DNA of 64,000 bases, from positions 173,691 through 237,690 of the forward strand of contig NZ_NGVR01000021.1 in the NCBI RefSeq assembly GCF_002777965.1. The letters run 5' to 3'. The notes beneath the pieces are model-generated. The model was given only the letters and a program-made list of their open reading frames with translations. It ran no database searches and was not told the origin of the DNA. The translations under genes were made by a program, and so were the position numbers. Source of the DNA: Proteus columbae (GTDB lineage: Bacteria > Pseudomonadota > Gammaproteobacteria > Enterobacterales > Enterobacteriaceae). Positions 9,201 through 17,918 of this stretch are shown here, piece by piece (position 1 is the stretch's first letter; every line of letters starts with the position of its first letter).

Positions 9201-10181
9201 ATGGAACCTATTGCAGTGACAATACTGACCGGTTTTTTAGGATCAGGAAAAACAACACTTTTACGCCATATGCTTAATGAAGAGCATGGCTATAAAATTG
9301 CCGTTATTGAAAATGAATTTGGTGAAGTACCTATTGATGATGAAATCATTGGTGATAGAGCTACTCAAATAAAAACACTGACCAATGGTTGTATTTGTTG
9401 TAGTAAATCGAATGAATTAGAAGATACGCTATTAGACTTATGTGACAGTCTGGATCGCGGTGAAATCGAGTTTGATAGATTAGTTATTGAATGCACTGGC
9501 ATGGCTGATCCCGGCCCTATTAGCCAAACATTCTTTTCTCATGAGGTAATCTGCCAACGTTATTTATTAGATGGCATTATCACGCTTGTTGATAATGTTC
9601 ATGCTCAGCAACAACTGGATCAATTTACGATTGCACAATCACAAATTGGTTATGCTGACCGCATTCTGTTAACGAAAACAGACGTTACTCCAGCCTCTCC
9701 TGAATTAATGGCACGATTAAGACGCATTAATGCCAGAGCACCGGTGCATACCGTTATTCATGGACAAATTGATTTAGGATTACTGTTTAACGTAAAAGGT
9801 TTTATGTTGAACGATAATCTCGATGTAAAACAGCCCCTATTTCGTTATCAGGCTGATAAGCAAGATGACATCAATTCGATTGTATTAAAATTTGATTATC
9901 CCGTTGAGTTACAAGAAGTTTCAGATGTAATGGAAAAATTATTATTAAGCTTTGCTGATAATCTTTTGCGTTATAAAGGGATATTAAATATTAAAGACCA
10001 ACCTAATCGCTTGTTATTCCAAGGTGTACAACGCCTCTATAGTGCTGATTGGGATAGACCGTGGAATGAAGATGAAACTCGTCAAAGCACATTAGTCTTT
10101 ATTGGTATTCAATTACCAGAAGAAGAGATAAGAGCCAATTTTGATGCATTGATGCCTAGCACAGAAGAGAAGGCTCATTAA
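9201..10181 (+). CDS. yjiA: COG0523 family metal-binding GTPase YjiA
   Basis: A 326-residue P-loop GTPase matching E. coli YjiA. Walker A is GFLGSGKTT near residue 10, the zinc-binding GCICC motif is near residue 64, and TKTD is the guanine-specificity motif; the C-terminal domain ends with the family segment RLYSADWDRPW. COG0523 proteins are metallochaperone-like GTPases. Two adjacent ATGs (9198, 9201) are possible; the second gives the family start MEPIAVT and better spacing from AAGGAG (9188-9193). It is the last gene of the btsT-yjiX-yjiA operon. Confidence 0.93.
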   Translation: MEPIAVTILTGFLGSGKTTLLRHMLNEEHGYKIAVIENEFGEVPIDDEIIGDRATQIKTLTNGCICCSKSNELEDTLLDLCDSLDRGEIEFDRLVIECTGMADPGPISQTFFSHEVICQRYLLDGIITLVDNVHAQQQLDQFTIAQSQIGYADRILLTKTDVTPASPELMARLRRINARAPVHTVIHGQIDLGLLFNVKGFMLNDNLDVKQPLFRYQADKQDDINSIVLKFDYPVELQEVSDVMEKLLLSFADNLLRYKGILNIKDQPNRLLFQGVQRLYSADWDRPWNEDETRQSTLVFIGIQLPEEEIRANFDALMPSTEEKAH

Positions 10182-10191
10182 CCTAATACCC

Positions 10192-10286
10192 TGTAGTGAG
10201 TGTTAAAAAGCAGTAACAAGTAGTAAGAAGTAGAGTAGTAAAGTAACCGTAGTAGTTGAACTGTAGTAGCCGTAAATAGCAGTAAC
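10192..10286. repeat. GTAGTA-rich degenerate repeat downstream of yjiA
   Basis: About 95 bases contain many irregularly spaced copies of AGTAGTA, AGTAAC and GTAGT (for example CAGTAACAAGTAGTAAGAAG). It is not codon-like and lies between the yjiA stop and its terminator. Function unknown; it could be a decayed repeat element or a 3' UTR. Confidence 0.4.
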
Positions 10287-10341
10287 GAATATTGATAAGC
10301 TCCTGACTTGAGGAGGATCCTGTTCCTAGGATCTTATTTTT

Positions 10342-10378
10342 CACCCCATAATAACCAACATTATGGGGTGCTTTTTTT
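10342..10378. terminator. Terminator between yjiA and cyuA
   Basis: CACCCCATAAT and ATTATGGGGTG form an 11-bp stem followed by CTTTTTTT. It ends the btsT-yjiX-yjiA transcript and may also serve the convergent cyuA gene. Short inverted repeats at 10299-10333 (CTCCT/AGGAG and GATCCT/AGGATC) lie just upstream. Confidence 0.85.
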
Positions 10379-10389
10379 AAACGTTCAAA

Positions 10390-11712
10390 TTAGCCATTAG
10401 CAACGGCTTTATATTCCATGATCTCAATAATTTGAACATCGGTATGTTGCATTGCACGGCTTGCTAGTGCACATAGATTTTCAATTGTAGAATCAACATC
10501 ATGAGCGACAATGCCGTCATTACCTGTTACATAAGTATTGTCTAGCGCCATTAACACAGCTTTATAAGCAGCACTTGCTCCGGTAGAAACTTTCATCGCA
10601 CAGCTATTTGAAGCACCATCACAAATCACACCACTGATATCACCAATCATGCTACTAATTGCCATAGCCATAGATTCGTAACGTTCATCCATTAGCCATG
10701 CAATTGCACCCGCAGCGCCCATTGATGCTGTTGTTGCTGCACATAACGCAGATAGCGCAGGGAATTTATGGTGAATATAAATAGCCAGTAAATGGGAAAG
10801 CATTAATGCTCTTGCCATTTTCTCTTCGCCAACTTGTAAATATTCAGCAACCACTACAACAGGCATCGTTGCGGCAATACCTTGGTTACCTGAGCCAGAA
10901 TTACTCATTGCGGGTAAAACGGCACCCCCCATACGAGCATCAGACGCCGCAGAAGTACGGATCATGATTTCTGATAGTAAATCTTTTGCTAATAAGCCAC
11001 GTTGCTGCTGGCGCTGCAAAGTTTGCCCAATATGTAAACCATAAGTATTGTTCAAACCTTCTTTTGATAGCGCATCATTTAAGTGTGCTGACTCAAGGAT
11101 AAAAGAAATTTCTTCTACTGGAGTTTGAGTAACAAACTGGTAAATTTCTTGAGTATTGGTTTGGGTTAACGTTTCTTTTATTTCGCAAGGTGATGCAGTC
11201 TGTTCTGCGCCAGCACAAGTGTTATCAAGAACAACATGACCGTTATGAATAATTTTAACAATATTAGTATGAGTGCCCGCAATAATGACCGTTGCTCTGT
11301 TTTCACCATCTTCAACGGTGACTTCACTATAAAGAACTTCTTGGCAGGCTTTTTTAATTGAAACATTAACAATGCCAGAGGCTAGTAGTGCTTTGCTTTG
11401 TTCAACTTGCTCAGGCGTTGTATTTTTTAATACTTCTAAACCAGCTTCACTGTCACCACCGACAGCACCTAGGCTTGCAGCAATGGATAATCCCACCATA
11501 CCTGTGCCGGGTACGGTAACGCCCATACCATTTTTCATTAAATTAGGGGAGACTTCGGCGCTAATACGAGTAATCGCGTGTTGTAAGTAACGTGCTGCTG
11601 TTGCAGCCGCCAATGCAAGCGAAATAGGCTCTGTACAACCTAAAGCGGGTTTAACTTGTTGTTTAACTGCCGCTATCAATATTTTCCAACGAGAAGATAA
11701 TGGTTCTTTCAT
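10390..11712 (-). CDS. cyuA: L-cysteine desulfidase CyuA (YhaM family)
   Basis: A 440-residue protein closely following E. coli CyuA/YhaM. The enzyme breaks L-cysteine into pyruvate, ammonia and sulfide using an oxygen-sensitive iron-sulfur cluster. Visible landmarks are [11 protein letters not shown] near the start, the central [12 protein letters not shown] and SNSGSGNQG, and [11 protein letters not shown] near the end, which hold the likely cluster cysteines. The reading frame extends to a TTG at 11745, but the ATG at 11712 (or 11721) gives the family length; no strong ribosome site separates them. The transporter gene cyuP, its E. coli partner, is not next to it. Confidence 0.9.
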   Translation of the reverse strand: MKEPLSSRWKILIAAVKQQVKPALGCTEPISLALAAATAARYLQHAITRISAEVSPNLMKNGMGVTVPGTGMVGLSIAASLGAVGGDSEAGLEVLKNTTPEQVEQSKALLASGIVNVSIKKACQEVLYSEVTVEDGENRATVIIAGTHTNIVKIIHNGHVVLDNTCAGAEQTASPCEIKETLTQTNTQEIYQFVTQTPVEEISFILESAHLNDALSKEGLNNTYGLHIGQTLQRQQQRGLLAKDLLSEIMIRTSAASDARMGGAVLPAMSNSGSGNQGIAATMPVVVVAEYLQVGEEKMARALMLSHLLAIYIHHKFPALSALCAATTASMGAAGAIAWLMDERYESMAMAISSMIGDISGVICDGASNSCAMKVSTGASAAYKAVLMALDNTYVTGNDGIVAHDVDSTIENLCALASRAMQHTDVQIIEIMEYKAVANG

Positions 11713-12388
11713 TGCATGCATCCAATAAACAGTATGAGAATTCAAAGGGTTATTCTATTTTTAATACAACCATCATACTGAATTTATGGGAGAAAGTTTT
11801 TTCTGAATTTACTAAGATTGTACAAATTTTGAGAAAATATTACCTTTCTTAACTTTAAAAATGGTAATTTTTTCCATATTAAAGATAAAGTAAACGTTTT
11901 GACTCTTTTACTAAATTTATCAATAAAAAGATGGAGTACTTTGTGTTTTTTTATTAAAGAGAAGCGGTGAGAAACAAAAGAGAATGAGATGATTTTAATA
12001 TCTAACAATAAGATTAAATAAAAATGCAATAGAACGAATATACCATTCTATTGCTAGTATAATTATCATACTCAATGTGGGCTAACTCAGAATAGTTAAA
12101 AAAAATGGCAATGAGTGAGTGTATTTAATATCATGTCATCATTTTAACAAAATGAATAATAGGCGTTTTATTTTCTAGTGTATAAGAATAACTTCTTATT
12201 ATTTTGTTAATATTTTCATTAATTTAGTGTGTGTTTTTTATTTTAGAATGATTAATCGAATATGTTTTAAATAAAATATAACTAATTTTTTATTTATAAA
12301 AATAACAATAAATTATCTTCACTTATTTTTAATATGTTTATTATTTGAAAATAACCTGAAGCAACAATCATTGCTTCAGGTATATTTA
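11713..12388. other. AT-rich intergenic region with no supported gene
   Basis: About 680 very AT-rich bases separate the cyuA start from the end of the DcuC-family gene. The only sizeable reading frame (11784-12029, minus) has a composition expected of non-coding AT-rich DNA. The region should hold the cyuA promoter; the terminator of the downstream gene is at its right end. I see no operator I can name. Confidence 0.6.
12353..12381 (-). terminator. Terminator after the pepT-dcuC operon
   Basis: ACCTGAAGCAA and TTGCTTCAGGT form a perfect 11-bp stem with a seven-base loop, directly after the stop of the minus-strand transporter gene. The following bases on that strand are T-rich. Confidence 0.7.
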
Positions 12389-13756
12389 TTAATAATAGAA
12401 GATAGCAATAATAGCACTATGGAATACAAAACCTACCATAAGCGGTATTGCAGTCCTTTTTACAACATCAAACGGTTGTAATTTTGCGCCACTAGATACG
12501 GCAATGATAACACCTGCTACTGGAGACATACCTCGTCCCATATGTGACGCTTGTTGCATTGGTAAAATCATCGCAATTGGGTTTACACCCATGCTATGGG
12601 CTATTTGTGGAATAAGTTCAACGAAGGCAAGGAAAGGTGCATTACCTGAACCCATAATAATCGCGGCCGCTAATGTCACGATAGCGAAGACCAATGCCAT
12701 TGCAAATGGTGGTAGGCCAACAGATTCCGCCATAACGATCAGGCTGTCTATTGCTCCACTCACTTTAATACCATGAGCAAAAACACCCGCTACGACTAAT
12801 AATCCCACAACGTTACTAAATGCAGAACCCATACCCTTTAAGAAATGCTGGAAGCCCGCACACACTGATTTAAAATCACGTAAGCGTAATGTTTCAATCA
12901 GCATACAAATCGCCATTGAAATCAATACAATTGTGACCACATCAAGGTGAATGCCTTCAACAAATAGGCTTGATGAACTTACGGCCATAATGATAGGTAA
13001 CATCGGCAGTAAGGCATAAAAGCTGGGTACATTTTTATCACTCTTTGCTTCTTCAGACATTTTGCCTAATTGAGGCACAAATCCGGCTTTGCGATCACAA
13101 TGGCGTTGCCAGAAGATATGTGTAATCCCCACGGCTAATACGGTAGCAATTGCCGCAGGCCCTTGGTAATAAAGCACATATTCAACAACCCCTAAATCAA
13201 CTGCTTTTGCACCACGAATGGCATCAATTGCCGTTGGGGTATAAGCAACACCCAATGATGTTGCAATTACGCCTGCCGCGGAAGCGGGGGATAAACCAAG
13301 TCCTATCATAATCGGGAACATCGTACCCATTAATAGAACGGCTAATCCTGTTGCTGAAGGAATAGCAAGTTGCAAAATACTCGCGAGTAAAAAAGAGAAA
13401 AATAGCAACACATAAGGTGAGCGCATATTTTTCAATGGGCGAGTTGCAACACGTACAACGGCCTCATTGGCGCCAATATGATCCATATAATGTGCGAATC
13501 CCATCAGAGCCATGATCATTAAACCAAGATCAGCAGCACGACTACTAAAGAGATCACGCATAACTTCAAAAGGATCTAACCAACCAATACCGGTTGTTTT
13601 GACATTTTTAGGAAGAATATCTCCCCAACCAAACATCATTGTTAGCGCCATTAAGGCTAAACCAGCAACTAACAAAACAGGCTCGGCTTTATATCCTTTC
13701 AAGATCATTCTAGCGACAATAACAACGACGATTAAGACCGCAAGAATTTGGATCAT
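12389..13756 (-). CDS. dcuC: DcuC-family anaerobic C4-dicarboxylate transporter
   Basis: A 455-residue protein, close to the 461 of E. coli DcuC, with about 12 hydrophobic segments and family motifs such as HIGANEAVV, SATGLAVLLMGT, GSGNAPFLAFVE and QASHMGRGMSPVAG. DcuC proteins exchange or export C4-dicarboxylates such as succinate during anaerobic growth. The start codon overlaps the pepT stop (ATGA), so the two are translationally coupled and this copy may instead serve peptide or amino-acid catabolism. The symbol marks the family; whether it is the DcuC orthologue or a paralogue cannot be settled from sequence alone. Confidence 0.8.
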   Translation of the reverse strand: MIQILAVLIVVVIVARMILKGYKAEPVLLVAGLALMALTMMFGWGDILPKNVKTTGIGWLDPFEVMRDLFSSRAADLGLMIMALMGFAHYMDHIGANEAVVRVATRPLKNMRSPYVLLFFSFLLASILQLAIPSATGLAVLLMGTMFPIMIGLGLSPASAAGVIATSLGVAYTPTAIDAIRGAKAVDLGVVEYVLYYQGPAAIATVLAVGITHIFWQRHCDRKAGFVPQLGKMSEEAKSDKNVPSFYALLPMLPIIMAVSSSSLFVEGIHLDVVTIVLISMAICMLIETLRLRDFKSVCAGFQHFLKGMGSAFSNVVGLLVVAGVFAHGIKVSGAIDSLIVMAESVGLPPFAMALVFAIVTLAAAIIMGSGNAPFLAFVELIPQIAHSMGVNPIAMILPMQQASHMGRGMSPVAGVIIAVSSGAKLQPFDVVKRTAIPLMVGFVFHSAIIAIFYY

Positions 13757-15006
13757 GCTTTAGCTCCAGGTGCAAAGCGTTCAGCGGTGATCTTAACGAC
13801 AGATTTTAAGACATCACTTGCTGCATAAAGTGATTTAACTGGCAGATATTCATAAATAGAGTGGAAGTTATGAGCACCAGTAAAGATATTAGGGCAAGGC
13901 AGACCATTTTGAGAGAGTGCAGCACCATCGTAACCACCACGCATTGGGATTGGACGAGGTGTAATGCCATTCGCTTCATAAGCAGCCACTGCAATGTCGA
14001 TAGGATAACGGTTATCACCTTGCAGGCTATTAAACACGTTGGCGTAACGGTCTGCGAGTTTACAAGTTACAGAGCCTTCACCCCATAAACCTTCACAATA
14101 TTCTGAGAGTTGTTTTAAAAATGCCATACGGTGCGCATAACCGTTTTCGGTGAAATCACGCACATCCATTTTTAATACAGTACGCGCACTATTACCTGCT
14201 AATTGCTTAACCCAATAATAACCTTCACGTCCTTCGGTATATTCAGGTGCTTCACCGCCTGGTAACATTGCAACAAACTTGTGCGCCATTAACAGTGAAT
14301 TTTTTAATTTGCCTTTGGCAGACATTGGATGAGCTGATGCACCTGTAAAGATGATCTCAACATCACCCGCATTCCAGTTTTCATACACTAACTCACCAAT
14401 GCCACAGCAATCTAAGGTGTAGGCAAAATCAGCCCCAAATTCTTTAGTATCAAAGGCTTTTGCACCACGTAAACCTTGTTCTTCATCGGGGACAAAACCA
14501 ATTTTAACTGTACCGTGTTTCACTTCAGGATGCTGTTTAAAGTACTGCAACATATCCATAATAGAGGCGATTGCTGCTTTATCATCGGCACCTAATAGGC
14601 TTGTGCCGTCGGTCACGATAATATCGTCACCAATATAGTTTTCTAGTTCAGGAAATTCGCTTTGACGTAAATAAATATCAAGCTCTTTATTTAAGCAAAG
14701 GTCACCACCTTTATAAGGTAGAATTTGCGCTTTCGTATCATTAGTTTGTTCTGCACTGGTATCTAAGTGACCAAAGAAAGCGACGGTTGGAACGTCATAG
14801 TCAAGGTTAGAAGGCAGTGTTGCGGTAACAATTGCTGTATCGCGAATTTTGATATCTTCAACACCTAACGCTTTTAATTCTTCAACTAATTGTAGTGCAA
14901 GCACTCGCTGACCTTCTGATGAAGGCATAATGCCAGCTGCACCGTTTTCCCTATTAGTGGTGGTGTTAACTTTTGTATAAGAAATAAATCGTTCAACGAG
15001 ATTCAT
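13753..15006 (-). CDS. pepT: Peptidase T (tripeptidase)
   Basis: A 417-residue M20-family zinc aminopeptidase that removes the N-terminal residue of tripeptides. The metal-binding motifs are present: GHLDTS, LLGADDKAA and the catalytic DEEQGLRGA, with GGYDGA and TGAHNFHS near the C-terminus. No signal peptide, so cytoplasmic. It is the first gene of a two-gene operon and overlaps the transporter gene by four bases. In Salmonella pepT is induced anaerobically by FNR; a weak FNR-like palindrome lies well upstream here. Confidence 0.96.
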   Translation of the reverse strand: MNLVERFISYTKVNTTTNRENGAAGIMPSSEGQRVLALQLVEELKALGVEDIKIRDTAIVTATLPSNLDYDVPTVAFFGHLDTSAEQTNDTKAQILPYKGGDLCLNKELDIYLRQSEFPELENYIGDDIIVTDGTSLLGADDKAAIASIMDMLQYFKQHPEVKHGTVKIGFVPDEEQGLRGAKAFDTKEFGADFAYTLDCCGIGELVYENWNAGDVEIIFTGASAHPMSAKGKLKNSLLMAHKFVAMLPGGEAPEYTEGREGYYWVKQLAGNSARTVLKMDVRDFTENGYAHRMAFLKQLSEYCEGLWGEGSVTCKLADRYANVFNSLQGDNRYPIDIAVAAYEANGITPRPIPMRGGYDGAALSQNGLPCPNIFTGAHNFHSIYEYLPVKSLYAASDVLKSVVKITAERFAPGAKA

Positions 15007-15466
15007 AACAAGACTCCATTGTGTTTTTAATTGTATTTTCTTTTATTTAATCTAAGTCGTCTTCTTGATAAGAAAAAGCCAACACTTACTTTTATCATAA
15101 AAAAAACAGTAGTGAATTATGAAAAAATAATTTTTTTTACAAGAAAAGTTTAATGTTAATTAATATTTTATTTTTGGTTTTTTATTTATTAAAAAAAAAC
15201 GTATTTTGTGTATGTGAAGTTATTTGATTTAACTTATGGTCCCGTTTTTCTATGATCTTAATCATAAAAAATAGACTCGGTATTAAATATGTTAAAAATA
15301 TAAAATTAATCATTATTTATTTTAATGTATTGTTTTATTTAATAATTATATTTAATTAACTTTTTTATGAAGATTTTTCGCTAATAATGATTAAAAAAAC
15401 ATAACTTATTGATAGAAAGTGATTATGATATACAGTTTAATTCGCCTAACACGATTAGGGGGATGT
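15007..15466. other. Divergent AT-rich promoter region between pepT and the AT-rich gene pair
   Basis: About 460 bases of strongly AT-rich DNA with long A and T runs. It must contain the pepT promoter on one strand and probably that of the gene at 15467 on the other. ATGATCTTAATCAT (15252-15265) resembles an FNR site (TTGAT-N4-ATCAA) with one mismatch in each half, about 245 bases from pepT. AT tracts of this kind commonly attract H-NS, which is inference. Confidence 0.45.
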
Positions 15467-16084
15467 ATGTATATAAATAATATAGTTAGAGACACATTTT
15501 TAGCGATAAGAAACATTGAAAACAAAGGCGGTAAAATTAAAAATGTTATAAATGGGGTGATATTAAGTTGTTATAATACAATTGTTAGTTTTATAAAACC
15601 CAATTCTAATATAGAAAATAATTTTTTAGGACTAAAAAACAGCATCTCTAATATTAAAAATGAAAATAATCAGAGCGAAAGCAATGCTATAAAATTAGAT
15701 AATAAAGAAATAAAAAATAAAAAAGAGATTAATGAAGTTTTTGATAGATATTTATCTAGAGCACAAAGAAAAGTAAAAAGTGATGAAATAAAAGAAATAG
15801 TAATTAATGATATTATCTCCTCTTTGGAGGAGATACCTAAATTAGAGAAAGAAAAAATTACAGAATTTAAGAATGAGCTATATTTTAATTCTAAATGGAT
15901 TTTATTTTCTGATGATAAAACATCTTTAACGAAAGTTAAAGACGATTTTATGGGTTCAATAGTTGATACTCTATTAAATTCGGATGATAAGATAAAATCT
16001 AATATTGGAAATATTGATAGTTATAAATATTTTTTACAAGATAGTATTAATAATACTGTCGATATTATTTTTTACGAAAATTAG
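15467..16084 (+). CDS. Uncharacterised AT-rich Lys/Asn-rich protein A
   Basis: A 205-residue protein that I do not recognise. The gene is visibly far poorer in GC than its neighbours and uses many ATA and AGA codons. Residues about 20-45 form a basic-hydrophobic segment (KIKNVINGVILSC) resembling segments in proteins C and D of this window. Near residue 144 it has WILFSDDKTSLTKV, related to a motif in the other three. No signal peptide is evident. I start it at the ATG at 15467 after AGGGGG; GTG 15419 or ATG 15425 would add up to 16 residues. It is followed after 109 bases by protein B. Confidence 0.65.
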   Translation: MYINNIVRDTFLAIRNIENKGGKIKNVINGVILSCYNTIVSFIKPNSNIENNFLGLKNSISNIKNENNQSESNAIKLDNKEIKNKKEINEVFDRYLSRAQRKVKSDEIKEIVINDIISSLEEIPKLEKEKITEFKNELYFNSKWILFSDDKTSLTKVKDDFMGSIVDTLLNSDDKIKSNIGNIDSYKYFLQDSINNTVDIIFYEN

Positions 16085-16193
16085 TTTTATATATTTTTTG
16101 TAAAAATCATTTATATAGATGGTGGATAAATGATAGATGGAGAAAAATCAAAATATATAATATCATCTGTGTTGAACTAATAGGATGATAATA

Positions 16194-17795
16194 ATGTGTC
16201 TTAAAAATATAAACATAATACCACAAGGAATGTCTTCAACTTTATCAAATCATCTATCAGATAGTGCTTTCTATATTAATCGAGACTCGGTATTATCAGT
16301 AGAAAATTCATCTGCTTATTTTGTTGGCATTAAGGATTCGGTTGATGAATTAGAATCAGATTATATGGATATTCATGACATTATCAAAATCTCTCAAAGT
16401 GAAAACGTTAGGCATCATGCAAGGGAAGTTATTTCTCTTTGTGATGAAGAATGTATTTTAGAAAAATATGATTATCTATTTGAAGAGAAAATAAAAATAG
16501 AAGAACAACGAAAAAAAATGAAGGAGCTTCTTTCAAATAGAAAAATTAATGATATTAAGTTAATTAAGTTCAATAATAATAATCTTTCTATTGAAATGCG
16601 CAATAATAGTATGCTTCCTTTTGTATTTGTCAGAAATGAGGAGGGGCAATATATTCGCTATAATGAAGAAAAAAATGCTGCTCTATTATCTATGTATAAA
16701 ATCAGTTCTGAGGATAATAGATTAAAAATTGAATTTGAAAGTAAGTTAAATAAAAAGATAGTACCATCTGTCATTGTTGAAGATATGATAGATGAGTTAG
16801 AATATTTCAAGTTAATTAGAGAGTATAATAATTCTGACTTTATGAGTAATATTAAAAATATTACATTAAGAGTTCCAGAGTTGATTATATCTTTAAAGGA
16901 AAATGATAATGGAGAGGTTGTTTTATTTTTAGATAAAGATATAAATAAAGAAAATAATAAATATCTTAATAAATTAGATAATGTTTTAAGTTTAAAGAAG
17001 AATAATTTAACTATTGAAGTAACTGGCGATGATGATTTATTCCCAGAAAGCCATGAATTATTAATGAGAAATGAGAATTTATTGATTGAAAATGGTGAGT
17101 TATTAATTAAAGATGATGGACCTTTCTGTTTTCTTGAAGATCTACTAGCTAAATTTAATAAATCTTTAATTGAAGATAGCAACATTAGTGAGGTAAATGA
17201 AAAGTTATTTATAATAGATAAGGTTTGTAAGTTTATCAATAATAATTATATTTTTGTTAATTCTTATAAAAAAGAGTTTAAAGATAATTTATTAAAGGAA
17301 ATACAAAAGGAAACATTATATAACTTAATAATGAAAGATAATGAAAAGGGAAGTATTTCGAGTTCTTTACTAATTAAAATAGTGAAAAAACATCTTAAAA
17401 CTTATAACTCAAAAGAAAATGTAAACAAAGTGACTCTTTCTAAAGATAATATTGAGGCTATTTTTAAAAAGTTTTATTCAATTGAGCTTCCTAATAATGA
17501 ATCTGAATATTCAGATTTTATAGATGATTTAGACATAAAAGCTGATATAGCCGAAAATATTGCCAATTTACTTATTAAATCAATTGATACTAAATTTTTG
17601 TTGAAAGATCAATTAATGGTCGAATTTAATAAGTATACCCTTTCAGGATTGTTTTCTATAAATAAAGATAGCTCTAATTATAGAATAAGTGACATCATTG
17701 TAGATAGCTATAATAATAGACTAGATAAAATGACGATGAAAAAAATAAAAGATAAAGAGCTTATTAATAATATAGTGAAGGGATTCAGAATGTAA
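16194..17795 (+). CDS. Uncharacterised AT-rich protein B
   Basis: A 533-residue protein of unknown function, rich in Asn, Lys, Ile, Glu and Asp and encoded by very AT-rich DNA. It appears mostly helical, with charged coiled-coil-like stretches (EEKIKIEEQRKKMKELL near residue 105) and more regular Leu/Glu repeats at about residues 285-310 (ELLMRNENLLIENGELL). There is no signal peptide or membrane segment. Around residue 487 it carries LFSINKDSS, similar to a motif in proteins A, C and D. The ATG at 16194 is preceded by AGGA at eight bases, the same arrangement as at protein D. Probably co-transcribed with A. Confidence 0.7.
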   Translation: MCLKNINIIPQGMSSTLSNHLSDSAFYINRDSVLSVENSSAYFVGIKDSVDELESDYMDIHDIIKISQSENVRHHAREVISLCDEECILEKYDYLFEEKIKIEEQRKKMKELLSNRKINDIKLIKFNNNNLSIEMRNNSMLPFVFVRNEEGQYIRYNEEKNAALLSMYKISSEDNRLKIEFESKLNKKIVPSVIVEDMIDELEYFKLIREYNNSDFMSNIKNITLRVPELIISLKENDNGEVVLFLDKDINKENNKYLNKLDNVLSLKKNNLTIEVTGDDDLFPESHELLMRNENLLIENGELLIKDDGPFCFLEDLLAKFNKSLIEDSNISEVNEKLFIIDKVCKFINNNYIFVNSYKKEFKDNLLKEIQKETLYNLIMKDNEKGSISSSLLIKIVKKHLKTYNSKENVNKVTLSKDNIEAIFKKFYSIELPNNESEYSDFIDDLDIKADIAENIANLLIKSIDTKFLLKDQLMVEFNKYTLSGLFSINKDSSNYRISDIIVDSYNNRLDKMTMKKIKDKELINNIVKGFRM

Positions 17796-17854
17796 CAGGG
17801 TAAAAAATGAAGAAAAAGTAGCAGCAATTAAATGCTATATAAATTATAGTATCA

Positions 17855-17910
17855 ATAAAATCCGCTGATGTAAGGAACTGGGAGTAGTTCAGTAATACAG
17901 CGGATTTTAT
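17855..17910. terminator. Long nested hairpin between protein B and the MATE gene
   Basis: ATAAAATCCGCTG (17855-17867) and CAGCGGATTTTAT (17898-17910) pair perfectly over 13 bp; inside lies a second stem, GAACT/AGTTC (17875-17890). It sits between convergent genes, eight bases beyond the MATE stop on the minus strand, so it probably terminates that gene and perhaps the A-B transcript too. Confidence 0.65.
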
Positions 17911-17918
17911 AATATGGT

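Noticed and set aside
11784-12029. 81-residue minus-strand reading frame between cyuA and dcuC
   Set aside because: Composition (Phe/Leu/Lys/Ile only) is what AT-rich non-coding DNA yields, and there is no convincing ribosome site.
16658-17239. 193-residue antisense reading frame across protein B
   Set aside because: It mirrors the AT-rich codons of protein B (Ser/Leu/Phe/Asn-rich) and has no start signal; the sense frame is longer and has a good ribosome site.
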